DNA of 64,000 nt, taken from Oopsacas minuta (taxonomy: Eukaryota; Porifera; Hexactinellida; Lyssacinosida; Leucopsacidae). A program made the translations under genes and the position numbers. Under the pieces are notes generated by a model. It did not search any database. It was not told where the DNA came from and worked only from the letters and a program-made list of their open reading frames with translations. Below, piece after piece: positions 12,049 through 23,241 of the stretch. The first letter of the stretch is position 1. The number at the start of each line of letters is the position of its first letter. Where the stretch lies: the NCBI GenBank assembly GCA_024704765.1, contig JAKMXF010000029.1, positions 1 to 64,000 on the forward strand, read 5' to 3'.

Positions 12049-15000
12049 ATGGATAACATCTACATTTCTGGAATGGAGGGAAAGTCTAAAGTATTACATA
12101 TTGAAACACAAAAGATTCAGGTACGTGTACGTAATAACTATTCATGTACTTCTAAACTACCTGATCATTCAACTCAGGCTGCCTCTATACCAAGTTAGGC
12201 GAGTGTGGTCAGATTTGTTGTCCTTCCTGGAAAATATCATATGGTTGAACGTGAATTCCAGTTTGGTTAATTGTAGAAACTACTAGAAGGTAACTAATGG
12301 TTGTACTGTTTACTGTGTGAACGGTGTAAACTAACTCGTAGCTCTTTTACATATATTTGTGTCTACATGCATTTCCATCAGACGAACATTACGAACATCG
12401 CATCATTCTTTTGTAAATAAATACTACGTATCCGAATTGGATTCACAGATTATCTCTGTTTTAGGGCTTTTGAAGCGAATTTCATGATGGGTTAAAAAGT
12501 TTTTCGAATTAATTATATTGATTGCTCTAATTTTGCAATTTGGATTTGTTTCATTTTTAGTACAGCTCCTATAGGGAGATGCCCAACGGCATGTAAGAAG
12601 TCCGACATCCATCCACACGGCCATACGAAATCTATCAGTCTGATTCACATGAAAATGTGCACAAACATACATTTAGGTAGGAAATTTGCACCTCGGTTAT
12701 AATTTTTCCTAAAGTAAATATTCACACCTTTTAGTGATTAATCATATTTTCACACATTTCTATATACAATTCAAAAGCATGATAGAGATTAGGTTTCAAC
12801 ATGTTGTCAGGGGTAATTGGGTGCGTAGAGTCTGATTTTGAGATTTCGAGAGTCTGAAAGTTACAAATTCACAGATTTATCATATGAATAATCATATTTT
12901 CACACATTTGCATATTATTCAAAATCATGCTAAATATTTCGCTTTAACTATAAGTAAGGGGTAATCGAGTATGAAGATTCCAATTTTGACATTTTCAAAT
13001 CTATATCTAAATGATTTATCATATGATTAATTATATTTTCACACCTTTTTGCAAATTATTCAAAATCTTTTAACTGCTATTAACCGATTATGGCGCCAAA
13101 GTGTTACGTTCGTGATGAGAAGGAACACTAACATTTTACCACTTCGTTTTAACCAATTCCCGCGCCAAAAACGAGATTTAGTACCTTTTGACGTCATAAA
13201 ATCACTCATTTTCTGGCAGTATTCGGTTAATAGAAATTCAGAGGCGAAATCTCTGCTGTCCAAACAATTTTACAAAACCTACTCCTGTCCGATTCTTACC
13301 TGAAAACCCGTTAATTGGGACTTTTTCTTAAATTTCCCTAGAAAATTGCCAGAATTTTATATTCATTGTTTTAGAATTTTATTAGAAATATATTATTAAC
13401 TTGCGCGCTTCGCTTGCTAGGTCGCTGCGCGACACCTTAGCGCCTCAGGTTAGGTTAAGAAACAAAAAGGGTGATAATGATGTCATAATTTCGTCATAGG
13501 TGTGAATTTTCGCCCAAGACTCGAACTTGTCCGAGCCAGGCCCAAAATACCCCTGTATGCCAAAAAAGCCTTGAGGGTCTTTCAGTTTCTTCAATCAATT
13601 CAAACATGTATATTTATATACATGGATTAAGCAGTGGCGGACTACCCAATAGGCAAAGTATGGATTGCCTAGGGGCCAAAACCCCTAGTCCAGTGGTTTC
13701 CGACCTCATAGTGGTCCAACAGGATCTCAAACCTTGCATTATGGTCAATGGGAGGGGGTCCACAGTACATAGCCAATCTATTATAGGTGGTCCATGACTG
13801 AAAAGGTTGGGAAACACTACCCTAGTCAATTGAAAACTATTCTTTTCGCTCTCCTCATGACTTACTATATTTACGGCTTGCTAATCAAATAATTACCAAA
13901 ATAATATACAACATTTCAATTTATCTAGTGTAACCAGAGGGTTTGGTCTTAATCCAGCAATAAGCACTTATTACAGTAAAACCTGAATACCTACACAATA
14001 TTCTTCCATGAGTATATGTATAACTCAGTGTTTAGATTATTTATTTAATTTGTCCTCTGCTACTGTTGTATGATAGTGATTTTTTAAAATAATTGAAGAG
14101 TAGTTCCGTGACTTAATAGACAATTCGATTCAGCGTACTTGAGATACGAGATATACCTATACTGGCTGTGTTGCTGTTTAGAGCATATATTTTGAAATTT
14201 GGGTAATTTGTTTTCTTTATTTTCATATAAATTACAATAAATTTACATATGATTAATCCAAAAGTGTGAAAATCGGATTCAGCATGTTCGATATATTTAG
14301 TGAAATTTATTGAATTTTATTTACTTCCTTAATAAATACGATAAATACATAGTTATGCAACAATTTCAAAATTGCATACCGTAAATCCTTTCCTTGACAA
14401 CGGACAAACAAACAGACAAACAAAATTGAGATTTAATAATATATTCCACGGAAAGTTATTACATCCGAATAAACTGTTCGTTATCCACTTGGGAGACGTT
14501 GTTAACCCAAATGACTCTCATTGAGATACAATAGAACTTGGACGCGGACATAGTAAGTTAGCAAACGAAGTACGTCTTATCCGAATATTCTTCCTATAGA
14601 TACGATTAGTACAGTACTGGGATAGAAAATCCGATTTGGAGAAAGGTACGTACTAACCGAATGTACGTCTTAGCTGGTACTTACTAACTGAATTCTACTG
14701 TAGTAATTATATGTCACATCATTGATAACTTATGATGCAGACCTAAACTCCCAAATTTCTCTGATTTTCTGGGAAATTATCAAATGTTTTCATATAAATG
14801 GAACATTTCTATGCAGTGAGAGATCCACCTTTACAATTCAGATTTTTTGAATATCCTTAAATTCATGTGTTTGTTTCCTCTAATCTAGACTTTTAAGATA
14901 AAGGAACTGAAAGTGAAGGTGAAAACAGTTACTGGGATTGATGTAGAGAAACAACGTTTGCTCTACGGCTCCAAAGATCTCGAGGAAAGTCATAATGGGC

Positions 15001-17135
15001 AAGTGATGACATTTGAAGACTATGGTATACATGCTGGTGCCAGTATCGTTCTGGTAGTTAGACTACCAGGTGGTAACAGATATTTTCACTAACTTAGATT
15101 ACTGACATACTTATAATATCTTCCATTATTAGTATTTTGTTCACATCCTGAAAGTTATTACATATAATTTGATCGGACTGATCAATTAGTAATTAGAGCT
15201 GTTTAATTAAACGCCTTCGCTTGTTTGGTCGCTGCCTGCCAGTTTGTGTCTCAGAATTATTTTAAGTGTGAAGCAGATAAATTTCTTAATGATTTTAGTC
15301 GCTACACGATGGGATATACTCAGTAGTACGTCCTACGTGCCTCGAGTTAAAAATTAGCGGAAATTTTAATTTTATTAACTATGGTCAATCCAATTACATT
15401 TAATAGCCTTCTGCCGTAAGACTGGAGCTGCGTGGCTTTTGGTTAGTAATCTGGGCATTTCGTGCTTCGAGTATTATGAAATTCTATAATCTTGAAATTT
15501 CGGAAAATGTAATTTTCATGGTGGCGTAATAATCCATAATGTCATGGCATTTAGCATATTGATGGTCCTGAGATTTCAAATTTGAAATTCTTATGATGTA
15601 TATTGATGAACAGTGGCTAAGCAGTGGTTAATATGTGATTTTTCGAAATTTTAAAAGATGACAATGACTTCATAACTTTGTCATAGGTGTGAATGTTCTT
15701 CCAAGACTCGAATTTGTCCGAGCCAGCCATAAATACCCCTGTATGCCAAAGATCAGCCCTGGGGCCTTCCAGGTTCTTCAATCAATTCTGGAATTACAAA
15801 TATATACAGTTGGAATAAATGGAGCACTTTTATAAGCGGGGAATTTTGAGTTCACATTCATTCATTTTCATAGAAACGAACCTCTCTAAGCTAGAAGTGG
15901 GGAACAGGGCATACTTTAGAGATAATTATGTCTCATGCCTTTGAAATTTACCTCTATAAAAGGGGAATTCTACGCTACAATTTCTTGAATATTCAATTTT
16001 TGAGCTAGATTTGGAAAAAATTCATGTATTTTAGTATTTTCGCTATGATGAAAACATCGTTGGGTTTCTCAGTAGAAAATTTCTTATAATTTTGGATTTT
16101 CAACGAACTACCTTAGGGCATATTAGAATGCCTAATGTAAGTCGATGAAAATCCAAAACCAGCCCTGGGGTCTTCCAGGTTTTCAATCAATTCCGACATA
16201 CAAAAATACACAGTGCAGCCTCTATAAGGGGCCTCTATAAATGGAGCACTTTTATAAGCGGGGAAATTTTAGTCTACATTCATTCATTTTGTATCTTCTG
16301 ATTACTAGCTATGGCAGATCTTGACCCTTTTGAAAAGAATAAAGTTTCTTTCAGTGAAGCTAGAGGCTGTCAATTGCTATTCGTTAAATTTAGGGACCAA
16401 GAAAGAACTGTATCTTTCTCACATCCTAATGGTAATTGCAATACATGTGGTCATCCTTCTGGTCTTCAAATGAAATGTGGTCATTTGATTTGCCCAGACG
16501 ATATCCTTGATAAGGCCTGGCATGATATCGGAAACATGAAGTTTGAGATTAGTTGCACAGAATGCGAAAACATTATTTTAATGAAGGATATATTCAAATT
16601 TGGATTGCCTACTCTAGAAGAGGAACAATTCCTAACAACTGCAATAACGACAAACTATTATGAAAGTCAGGATATCCAGCAATGTCCTCAATGTAAGACT
16701 CTTTGTCAAAGAGAAAAAAAGGATTCCCCACAAATATTTTGCGTAATTTGTCCTCGAAGAGGAAAAGATTATTATACATTTTGCTGGTATTGCCTGAGGG
16801 ATTGGAAGAATACAGATAGTCATCAAGTCTGTGGAAATGAGAAGTGTTTGAGAGAAAAGACATTAGCTTTGATTAATTCTCCAATGAAGGATTTTAAAGA
16901 TCATAACGGAAAAGTCGTCTCTATTCCAACTAGGAGAGCTTGTCCCAGAAAAGGTTGCCATACTCTCATCGAACACACACAAGCATGCAATACTATGACG
17001 TGTTGTAGTTGTAAGAATGATTTTTGTTTCATATGTCTATCTCAATCAAGTTCTGGGAGTCTAGCTTGCAAAAGTAAAAGTTATAATGCCACTGGAATCC
17101 GCTGCAGCCCAGCTCCCATTCAAACTAAGTTTTGA
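12049..17135 (+). CDS. Ubiquitin-like domain fused to RING-IBR-RING E3 ligase-like protein, gene 2
   Basis: Exons are 12049-12120 (ATG at 12049), 14889-15072 and about 16318-17135, with donors GTACGT and GTAACA. Intron phases (0, 1) and second-exon length (184 nt) equal those of gene 1 at 6135-8130. The first exon begins MDNIYISG, as MDTIFILG does in gene 1. The product is about 357 residues. The Ubl domain has GIDVEKQRLLYGSKDLEE and ends RLPG. RING1 has CGHLICPDD, again with Asp for a Cys ligand. IBR has CPQC, CVIC and FCWYC. Rcat has QACNTMTC with the presumed catalytic Cys at about 309. The end is PAPIQTKF. Acceptor AG at 16307-16308 would also be in frame, so the junction residue is Asp or Ala rather than the Gly of gene 1. 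Intron 1 is 2.8 kb and full of repeats. Confidence 0.83.
12540..13060 (-). repeat. RepC copy within intron 1 of Ubl-RBR gene 2
   Basis: This is the inverted relative of 8940-9320. Reading the plus strand it starts agctcctatagggagatgcc, then carries cacatgaaaatgtgcacaaa and several gattaatcatattttcacac-type modules. No coding capacity is seen. Confidence 0.65.
13385..13612 (-). repeat. RepA copy within intron 1 of Ubl-RBR gene 2
   Basis: This is the reverse orientation of 1015-1390. The GC-rich end (gcgcttcgcttgctaggtcg) comes first, then gatgtcataatttcgtcata, and it ends with cagtttcttcaatcaattc. Confidence 0.65.
13691..13819. mobile_element. hAT MITE with perfect 8-bp target duplication
   Basis: The left end is cagtggtttccgacc and the right end ggttgggaaacacta. 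The flanks ccctagtc (13683-13690) and ccctagtc (13820-13827) are identical. It inserted into an older repeat that starts near 13634 with cagtggcggactaccc. Confidence 0.8.
14190..14440 (-). repeat. RepB copy within intron 1 of Ubl-RBR gene 2
   Basis: Plus-strand order is tcatataaattacaataaat, ttagtgaaatttattgaatt and ggacaaacaaacagacaaac, the reverse of the order at 38860-39060. No coding capacity is seen. Confidence 0.65.
15600..15800 (-). repeat. RepA copy within intron 2 of Ubl-RBR gene 2
   Basis: This copy carries gacttcataactttgtcata, cgagccagccataaataccc and ggttcttcaatcaattctgg. A second shorter piece of the same 3' end lies at about 16155-16200. Confidence 0.6.
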
Positions 17136-17229
17136 GAATATATTCAACACTCTCTACTAGACATTTCACCAATATATGTTACTGGCTATAAAAGTTAATA
17201 ATTTTGTTCCAATTTCTATTCATGGTGTC

Positions 17230-17300
17230 AACTACAGTTGAACCTCGTTAATACGAACATGGTTAGTGCGAATTTCCGATATGACGAAAAGGTTTTTTCC
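17230..17300. mobile_element. Pogo/Tigger-like MITE end
   Basis: The sequence cagttgaacctcgttaatac after a TA resembles the CAGT...CTCGTTAATAC termini of pogo/Tigger-type elements. The element at 40328-40411 has the same core in both ends. No clear partner end is seen here, so this is probably a truncated copy. Confidence 0.4.
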
Positions 17301-17554
17301 TAATATCAGGTCCCTACAATGGTTAGTATCATACCTTCTGTTCTCCAAGTGCTAGTCATCACACCGTTTTTATTGTTTAATGCAAATATAGACAAGTAAT
17401 GATAATAATTTCTATGAAAAATATAGCCTAAAACAATATTGAGTAGATAATTAGCATATTTTAAAAGAATGATTGTAAAATTTTATAGTACAAGCTATAC
17501 AATGCTACAATGCTTGCCACCCGGATATATGAATTATGAGCCTTTGGCTGGTCG

Positions 17555-17830
17555 CTTGGCGATGAACTCAGCGCATTGCGCCTCGATCTATTCAACGGAT
17601 AAACAAACAGACAAACAACAATTGAGATTTAATAATATTGATGTTATATAAGATATTTGAACTCAGCATACTCGATTACCCCAGTATAGTCGTTGAAAGT
17701 ATGATTCTACCTCAATTTTGAAATTGTTCACTTTATATTCATAAAAACAACAATAAATTTACATATAAGAAACTTGAAAATGCGAAATTCTGGTTCAGCG
17801 TACTTAGTTACCCCTGGGTAGCGGTTTAGA
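17555..17830 (-). repeat. RepB copy
   Basis: Plus-strand order is gcgcattgcgcctcgatc, ggataaacaaacagacaaac, cagcatactcgattacccc and acaacaataaatttacatat. It ends in cagcgtacttagttacccct, where the foldback element begins shortly after. Confidence 0.65.
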
Positions 17831-17855
17831 GCTAGCCTATACGCATGGCCTACTA

Positions 17856-19162
17856 CGGGGGCACTCAATAAGTTTTGAGCCTGACTATGTTGCGGCTCTT
17901 ATATAAGTAAACCATTACTTGTTTCGAATAAACATGGGATAAATATACTTCGCTGAAAATCTTGTAACTTTATCTTGTATACTTTTCAGATAGCAGTAGT
18001 TTTATTATCTATGGATTCCTTAGTTACCAAATCCTCAATACAGTTATCAAGACGTGATATTCGTGCGGTAATACTTTTTCAGTTCCAACTTTTGAAAACA
18101 ATAAAAGAATGTCACGAAAATTTCTGTACAGCCTTTCCAAATAACAAGGTATCTGCGGCAACAGTGAAAAGATGGTACAGAGAATTTAAGTGTGGGAATT
18201 TTCATCTTGAAGACCAACCCCGCCCTGGACCACCCCCATACGCTGTTACAGAGGGAATTGTTGAGTCAATTGAGGACATGGTGATAGCAGACCCAAATGT
18301 TGCATATGAGAGGATTAAGCACGAAATTGGCATTTCATCCGGGGCAGTGCACACCGTTTTACACCAATCACTTCAGCTACGTAAACTTTGTGGCCGTTGG
18401 ATCCCACATCAGCTTCATCCTGAGCAGAAGCAGAATCGAGTGAAATGTTGCCATGAAATGCTTAAAAAATTCAACAATGGCAACAGTAGAGATGTTTCCA
18501 AAATAATAACTGGTGATGAAACATGGATCTATCAATATGACCCAGAAACAAAGCAGCAGAGCCGTCAATGGTGTGAAAATGGAGAAGGTCCCCCAACAAA
18601 GGTTCGCAGAACTCAGTACACCAAGAAACAAATGTATACAATTTTTTTTAATACAACGGGTGTTAAAACTGTTGTACCTCTTGAACCTGGTAAGACAATT
18701 AATTCAACCTAGTATACAGAGAGTTGTTTGCCTCTAGTCATAAATGCAATAAATTTACAGCGTCCTGGCACAGGATTAAGGGGAACTTTTTTGCACCACG
18801 ATAATGCCAGTTCTCATACATCAAAAATGACACGACAATTCATTGAAGAATCAGGACTACATATTTTGCCATACCCCCTTTATTCTCCAGATCTAGCACC
18901 CTGCGACTTCTGGCTCTTTCCCAGAATAAAAAAATACCTTAAAGGCAGAAATTTTTCATCGAATTCTGAACTTGAGGGGGCCCTCAGAGAAGTGATCGGA
19001 GACATCAACGAAAAGGAATTTAAAGAAGCTATTCAAGGTTGGTTTAAACGAATGAACAAGTGTATTCAAGCTAAGGGATGCTATTTCGAACAATTATAGT
19101 CAAAATAAATATAGATTGATGCTTTTTGATACTTAGGCTCAAAAGTTATTGAGTACCCCTCG
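17856..19162 (+). mobile_element. Mariner transposon with TA target duplication
   Basis: The terminal inverted repeats are about 26 bp. The left begins cgggggcactcaataagttt; the right end, inverted, begins cgaggggtactcaataactt. TA dinucleotides flank both ends (17854-17855 and 19163-19164). The length of about 1.3 kb is normal for mariner. The undisturbed opposite arm of the host foldback element shows the pre-insertion sequence. Confidence 0.93.
18011..19099 (+). pseudogene. Mariner transposase, disrupted by one in-frame stop
   Basis: This enzyme cuts and pastes the mariner at TA sites. The reading frame starts at ATG 18011 (MDSLVTKSS). It carries a paired-type helix-turn-helix region (VSAATVKRWYREF, then IKHEIGISSGAVHTVL), the first catalytic Asp in ITGDETWIYQYD, the second in LHHDNASSHT and the third in YSPDLAPCDFWLFPR. 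This is a D,D34D-type arrangement. A single TAG at 18710-18712 interrupts the frame between the first and second Asp. The frame is otherwise open to 19099, which suggests a fairly young copy. The open stretch upstream of 18011 lacks an ATG. Confidence 0.92.
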
Positions 19163-19984
19163 TATATACACGGCTAGCTAAGCAAAGAATTGCCAAAATA
19201 ATATCCAGGCTATTGATTATATTCTGTTTGATCATGAAGAATTCAAGTTATCATAACAAATTCAACTGTAAAGAGGATTCCACATACGGCGGAGACATCT
19301 AGAATACTTTGGATCTTGCATTCCAAGTTATTTTAGCCACAATGACGCAATCAAAGTTCATGCCCATATATGGGAATTTTTTTCATTCTTATCAATTCTT
19401 TCAGAAACTCTCAAAACTTAAACTAATCCTTTTTATCAAAATACCTTCTACTTGGTAAATGTTAGTTTAAGTAACCAAAAGATGATCTTCATTTTCATAA
19501 ACACATTAAAATAATCATTTTAATGATATTCGCCGTAAATACGGCATTAATAAGTCAATCCTATAAAATCGAAGAAATTCCATCAAAAAATGTATGCGAA
19601 CACAAAATATGTCATAATTGTAACCATTTTTATATGTATATTAATACAATCTTTCTATTGTGTTTTTGTGCTAAGTTAATACGAATAATGATTCATTTCA
19701 TGGGATTTGTGGGTTTTTTGATAATATTGGTATTTATTAGTAAAATAATTACCATAATTGAAGATGAACTTTGATTGCGTCATTGTGGTTAAAATAACTT
19801 GGAAAGTAGGTTAAAAAGTATTCTAGATGTCTCCACTATATGTGGAATCCTCTATACAGTAGAATTTGTAATGATAACTTGAACTCTTCATGAACAAATA
19901 GAATATATTCAATGGCCTGGAAATTATTTTGGCAATTATTTGCTTAGCTAGCCGTGTATATATAGTAGGCCATGCTGTACGTAT

Positions 19985-20290
19985 ATTTTTGAGATTTCGC
20001 TAATTTGGTTACTTTATATTCATAAAAACAACAATAAATTACATATGATTAATCCCCAAGTGTGAAAATCGGATTCCGCATGTTCGATATATTTAGTGAA
20101 GTTATACTGAATTATTTTTACTATCTTGATAAACACGATAAATACATAGTTTTGCGACAATTTCAAATTGCATACCCCAGGGGTAACTGAGTACGCTGAA
20201 TCTGAATTTCGCATTTTCAAGTTTCTTATATGTAAATTTATTGTTGTTTTAAAGAATATAAAGTAAACAAATTTTAAAATTGTTGTAGAA
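19985..20290 (-). repeat. RepB copies, two modules
   Basis: The stretch contains tcataaaaacaacaataaat, gattccgcatgttcgatata and then an opposite-facing module with aactgagtacgctgaatctg and gaatataaagtaaacaaatt. The frame at 20020-20301 is a by-product. Confidence 0.6.
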
Positions 20291-20304
20291 ACATGTTTCA
20301 ATCT

Positions 20305-20615
20305 AAGTTGTTTAATACGTCTTTTAATGAAGACATATCACGTATAATACGATTTTATAATTCGTATTATACGTTCAATCTACAATCTTTGGTGACGGAA
20401 CTTCTATTGAGCTGATTTCTGTATTTTATATTTTGCATGAAAACAGAAGTTCTCGAATTGTTAATGAGAAATATCAGCTTAGTTGACTAACTTATATATT
20501 ACTTGATATTAATCTAATTTGTACAAGTCTCAAAATGTAACATCTCCTATTCCGAGAATAACCTAGAAGTATAATACGTTCAAATAGATCACGTATAACG
20601 TATTATACAAAATTA
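20305..20615. mobile_element. MITE with ATACGTATTATACG-rich ends (copy 1)
   Basis: This element of about 310 bp starts gttgtttaatacgtctt and ends with cgtataacgtattatacaaa. The ends are imperfect inverses and are themselves palindromic (cgtattatacg). A second copy lies at 50505-50820 and is similar throughout. No coding capacity or clear target duplication is seen. Confidence 0.6.
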
Positions 20616-20639
20616 GTTTTCAATGATTATACTGAGGAA

Positions 20640-21235
20640 ATCGAGTATGCTGAGTCCTAATATGATATTGTAGACACATTTTGTGTATATTTGTTTACTT
20701 TTAGGTACATAAAGTAAACAAATTTCAAATTCGTAGTAGATTCATACTTTCAACGGCTATAATGGGGTAATCGAGTATGCTGAGTCCGAATATGATATTG
20801 TAAACAACATCTATCTATCTATCTATCTATATTATTCAATCTCAATTATTGTTTGTCTGTTTGTTTGTCCGTTGTTATGTAGATACAAAGTTGTTATTTA
20901 TGAACTTGCTACAAAGGGCTACCGAGGGGTAAGTAAGTAGTCAGTACGCTGAATCCGAATTTCGCATTATCAAGGCTTCTCAAATGTAAATGTATCGTTG
21001 TTTTATGAATACAAAGTAAACAAATTATCCTAAATCATAAAATGTACGTAGATACTTGCCCTCAATGGCTACAAAGGGTGTTGATCTTACAAAATAATTC
21101 AATAACATATATGCCATATACGTATATTTGTGAATTACATGGTTCTAAATATATCTATATTAAAATACTCAAAAAGGCCGTCAATTTGGAGAATAATGGA
21201 TATCTGGAGGGCAATGCGCCGAGTTAATTGTGAAG
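20640..21235 (+). repeat. RepB array, several tandem modules
   Basis: At least three modules recur here, each with cgagtatgctgagtccgaat or gtacgctgaatccgaatttc followed by an aaagtaaacaaatt segment. A tcta tetranucleotide run lies at about 20809-20831. The stretch ends in the GC-rich hairpin segment ggcaatgcgccgag. Confidence 0.6.
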
Positions 21236-21545
21236 CAATTTCAACTTGAAACTGCAATTGTCCAATATGATGACGTCAGAATAGGTAACATATTGAGGGA
21301 TACCTGCGATTCAAATTTCAATTTTCTCTCATGTATATTGGCTGAGCAGTGGCCATTAATGTGATATTTCGGAAATCCAAAAAGGCAATTACGTCATAAT
21401 TTCGTCATAGGTTTGAACTTTCGTCTAAGACTCTAACTCGACCGAGCCAGGCCCAAAGTACCCATCCCCTTTCTTAGAAAAATTATCTCTGGGGAAATTC
21501 CAGTTTCTTCAATCAATTCTGGACAAATAGACATAGAAATATATA
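21235..21545 (-). repeat. RepA copy upstream of seven-helix gene B
   Basis: This copy reads toward gene B with cagtggccattaatgtgata, cataatttcgtcataggttt and ccagtttcttcaatcaattc. Its position relative to gene B mirrors RepA at 1015-1390 relative to gene A. Confidence 0.7.
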
Positions 21546-21818
21546 CATATATATACTTACATCAGATTAAATGCGTTAATAATATAATAATATAGATAAA
21601 ATTTGAAATCCAGGGAAATTAAATCACGAGATTTTGAGATAAATATCCAGGGAAATTAAATCACGAGATTTTGAGATAATTATCCAGGGAAATAGTTAGA
21701 AATGGTTGATAATTATATCTGATAGTTAATTAAGTAGTTAGCATAGGATGATCAGTTAATAGAAATGAGCATTCACTAATTGAGTAATCAGAGAGGGGAC
21801 TGAATGTTGGAGGATATA

Positions 21819-21855
<37 letters not shown>

Positions 21856-21880
21856 AGAAAAAGAAATCAACTGTAATACA
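21545..21880 (+). repeat. Duplicated 5' flank of the seven-helix family (copy B), with AT microsatellite
   Basis: Homologous to 760-1012 (inverted) and 26244-26500 (inverted). It contains a tandem duplication of a segment with ccagggaaattaaatcacga and an uninterrupted (AT)16 at 21821-21852. It ends 35 bases before the ATG of gene B. Confidence 0.65.
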
Positions 21881-21886
21881 CAAGAA

Positions 21887-23068
21887 ATGAACAGTAGCAT
21901 CACTACATCCCAAAAACATTATGATAACATAATTTTTTCACATATAAACAAAATTCATAGTATTATTACGCCAATATTCTTCCTAAACATTCTACTTATT
22001 TTATTATTCTCCAGTTCATGGGCAATATATTCAATCAGTAAATTGCTGAAAGATTACAGAAAAGAGAAATTGAATTCTAAACTAATTAACAGCCGACCAG
22101 AACATGTGTGGCTCAACGAGATGCAAAATTTTAGGACAAACAGAATAAAACATATTTTCCTCTTAGCTATATGTTTGAGTGATATTGGATTTACATTTTC
22201 AATCGTTTACCAGGAATTTCTTGCAATACCAGGAATTTATAACAGCACTCCTTGGTTGGAAAAATATTATTTTGGGGAAAAGCTAGTATTTATTGACAAA
22301 CATATAAATACTTTCAATAATATACAAGTATTTGTAACGTCGACAGCCTCTTGTATAGTGCATGCTATAACCACAATATCTGTCTACTCTATGGCATTAT
22401 TTGTTCGTATTCTAACACAGTTTATGGTATATCAATACAGTTATTTCAAATCACAACTGAATTTAAAGTTTGAGTTATATATCTCACTTTCCTGTCTTAT
22501 CGTCCTATTCATTATGGCTGTAGTTCAACAACCACAACTAATAATGATATATAATGTTTGTATTGTAATGGTGGTAACCTATGAATATGTCTCGTTTCTC
22601 ATTGCAAGTAGAAAATTGTGTCTTTTACTCAAGCAACGACTTTCTGATGCAATTCAACATGAAAACCAATCTAGAACTGTAATACTCTACTACAAAACAG
22701 TATACAATGATTATAAGAAAGGATCAATTGTTATGTTAATAGCATTCTTTGCTCAATATTTGGGTTTCTCCATCTACTGTATCAATCCAGTTATTATAAA
22801 TATTATTAGAGATGCCTTACCCAATGAAGATGATATTGAGGCTATGAATATTATTGTTTTATGTATTTCTACATTTCAGTTAATTGAAATAATTGTAGGA
22901 ACACTAGGAACTAGCATACAGATATTACTCTATTTGACTGTTTCTCTATGCAGGACATTTCGGAGCATTTATCATCGTATTAAGCTGAATGACAATATTT
23001 CTTCTAACAGATCTTCTCTCAAAATACTGATTGAAAGAAATAATACAGCTTACAGAATGAAAATGTGA
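21887..23068 (+). CDS. Seven-helix membrane protein, copy B
   Basis: This is an intact single-exon gene of 393 residues with a pattern of about seven hydrophobic helices: near 26-50, 88-108, 157-180, 197-214, 217-240, 279-301 and 320-352. A charged linker (KLLKDYRKEKLNSK) follows helix 1. TM2 holds LAICLSD, and helix 3 holds TISVYSMALFVRIL. A long polar loop (KQRLSDAIQHENQSRT) lies between helices 5 and 6, and the tail is basic. The layout fits a G-protein-coupled or chemosensory-type receptor, but DRY and NPxxY are absent and the family is unknown to me. The aligned start in copies A and E supports this ATG. The most variable part among copies is residues 105-155 (between TM2 and TM3), as expected if that loop contacts ligand. 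A hAT element sits 173 bases beyond the stop. Confidence 0.85.
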   Translation: MNSSITTSQKHYDNIIFSHINKIHSIITPIFFLNILLILLFSSSWAIYSISKLLKDYRKEKLNSKLINSRPEHVWLNEMQNFRTNRIKHIFLLAICLSDIGFTFSIVYQEFLAIPGIYNSTPWLEKYYFGEKLVFIDKHINTFNNIQVFVTSTASCIVHAITTISVYSMALFVRILTQFMVYQYSYFKSQLNLKFELYISLSCLIVLFIMAVVQQPQLIMIYNVCIVMVVTYEYVSFLIASRKLCLLLKQRLSDAIQHENQSRTVILYYKTVYNDYKKGSIVMLIAFFAQYLGFSIYCINPVIINIIRDALPNEDDIEAMNIIVLCISTFQLIEIIVGTLGTSIQILLYLTVSLCRTFRSIYHRIKLNDNISSNRSSLKILIERNNTAYRMKM

Positions 23069-23241
23069 AATAATGATTGTATATTGCAGATAATAATTGA
23101 TTTACATTTGTATTATTATATTACAGGTTATATAATTCGTTGATTTATTCTAGATTAATCTCTCCGTATTATTATATACTATAGTCAATAGATTTGTTAT
23201 AACTATAATAGTATATTTATGAGTATTTATGTACACTGTAT

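Larger units (their letters stand above)
17844..19976. mobile_element. Foldback element with long inverted arms, carrying a nested mariner
   Basis: The left arm runs from gcatggcctacta (17844), across the mariner, then from tatacacggctagctaagc (19165) to about 19375. The right arm, about 19765-19976, is its inverse and ends gtgtatatatagtaggccatgc. Removing the mariner leaves an element of about 820 bp with arms of about 210 bp. Half-copies lie at 56085-56345 and 59330-59515. The unpaired centre (about 19380-19765) has no convincing gene. Confidence 0.8.

Noticed and set aside
6135-17135. Orthology of the Ubl-RBR genes to Parkin
   Set aside because: Domain order is similar, but Parkin's RING0 domain is not seen, and the RING1 ligand pattern and C-terminal PAPIQTK tail differ. 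I keep the neutral description.
19523-19774. 83-residue frame in the centre of the foldback element
   Set aside because: It is AT-rich and hydrophobic by composition, enters the right arm, and has no counterpart in other copies.
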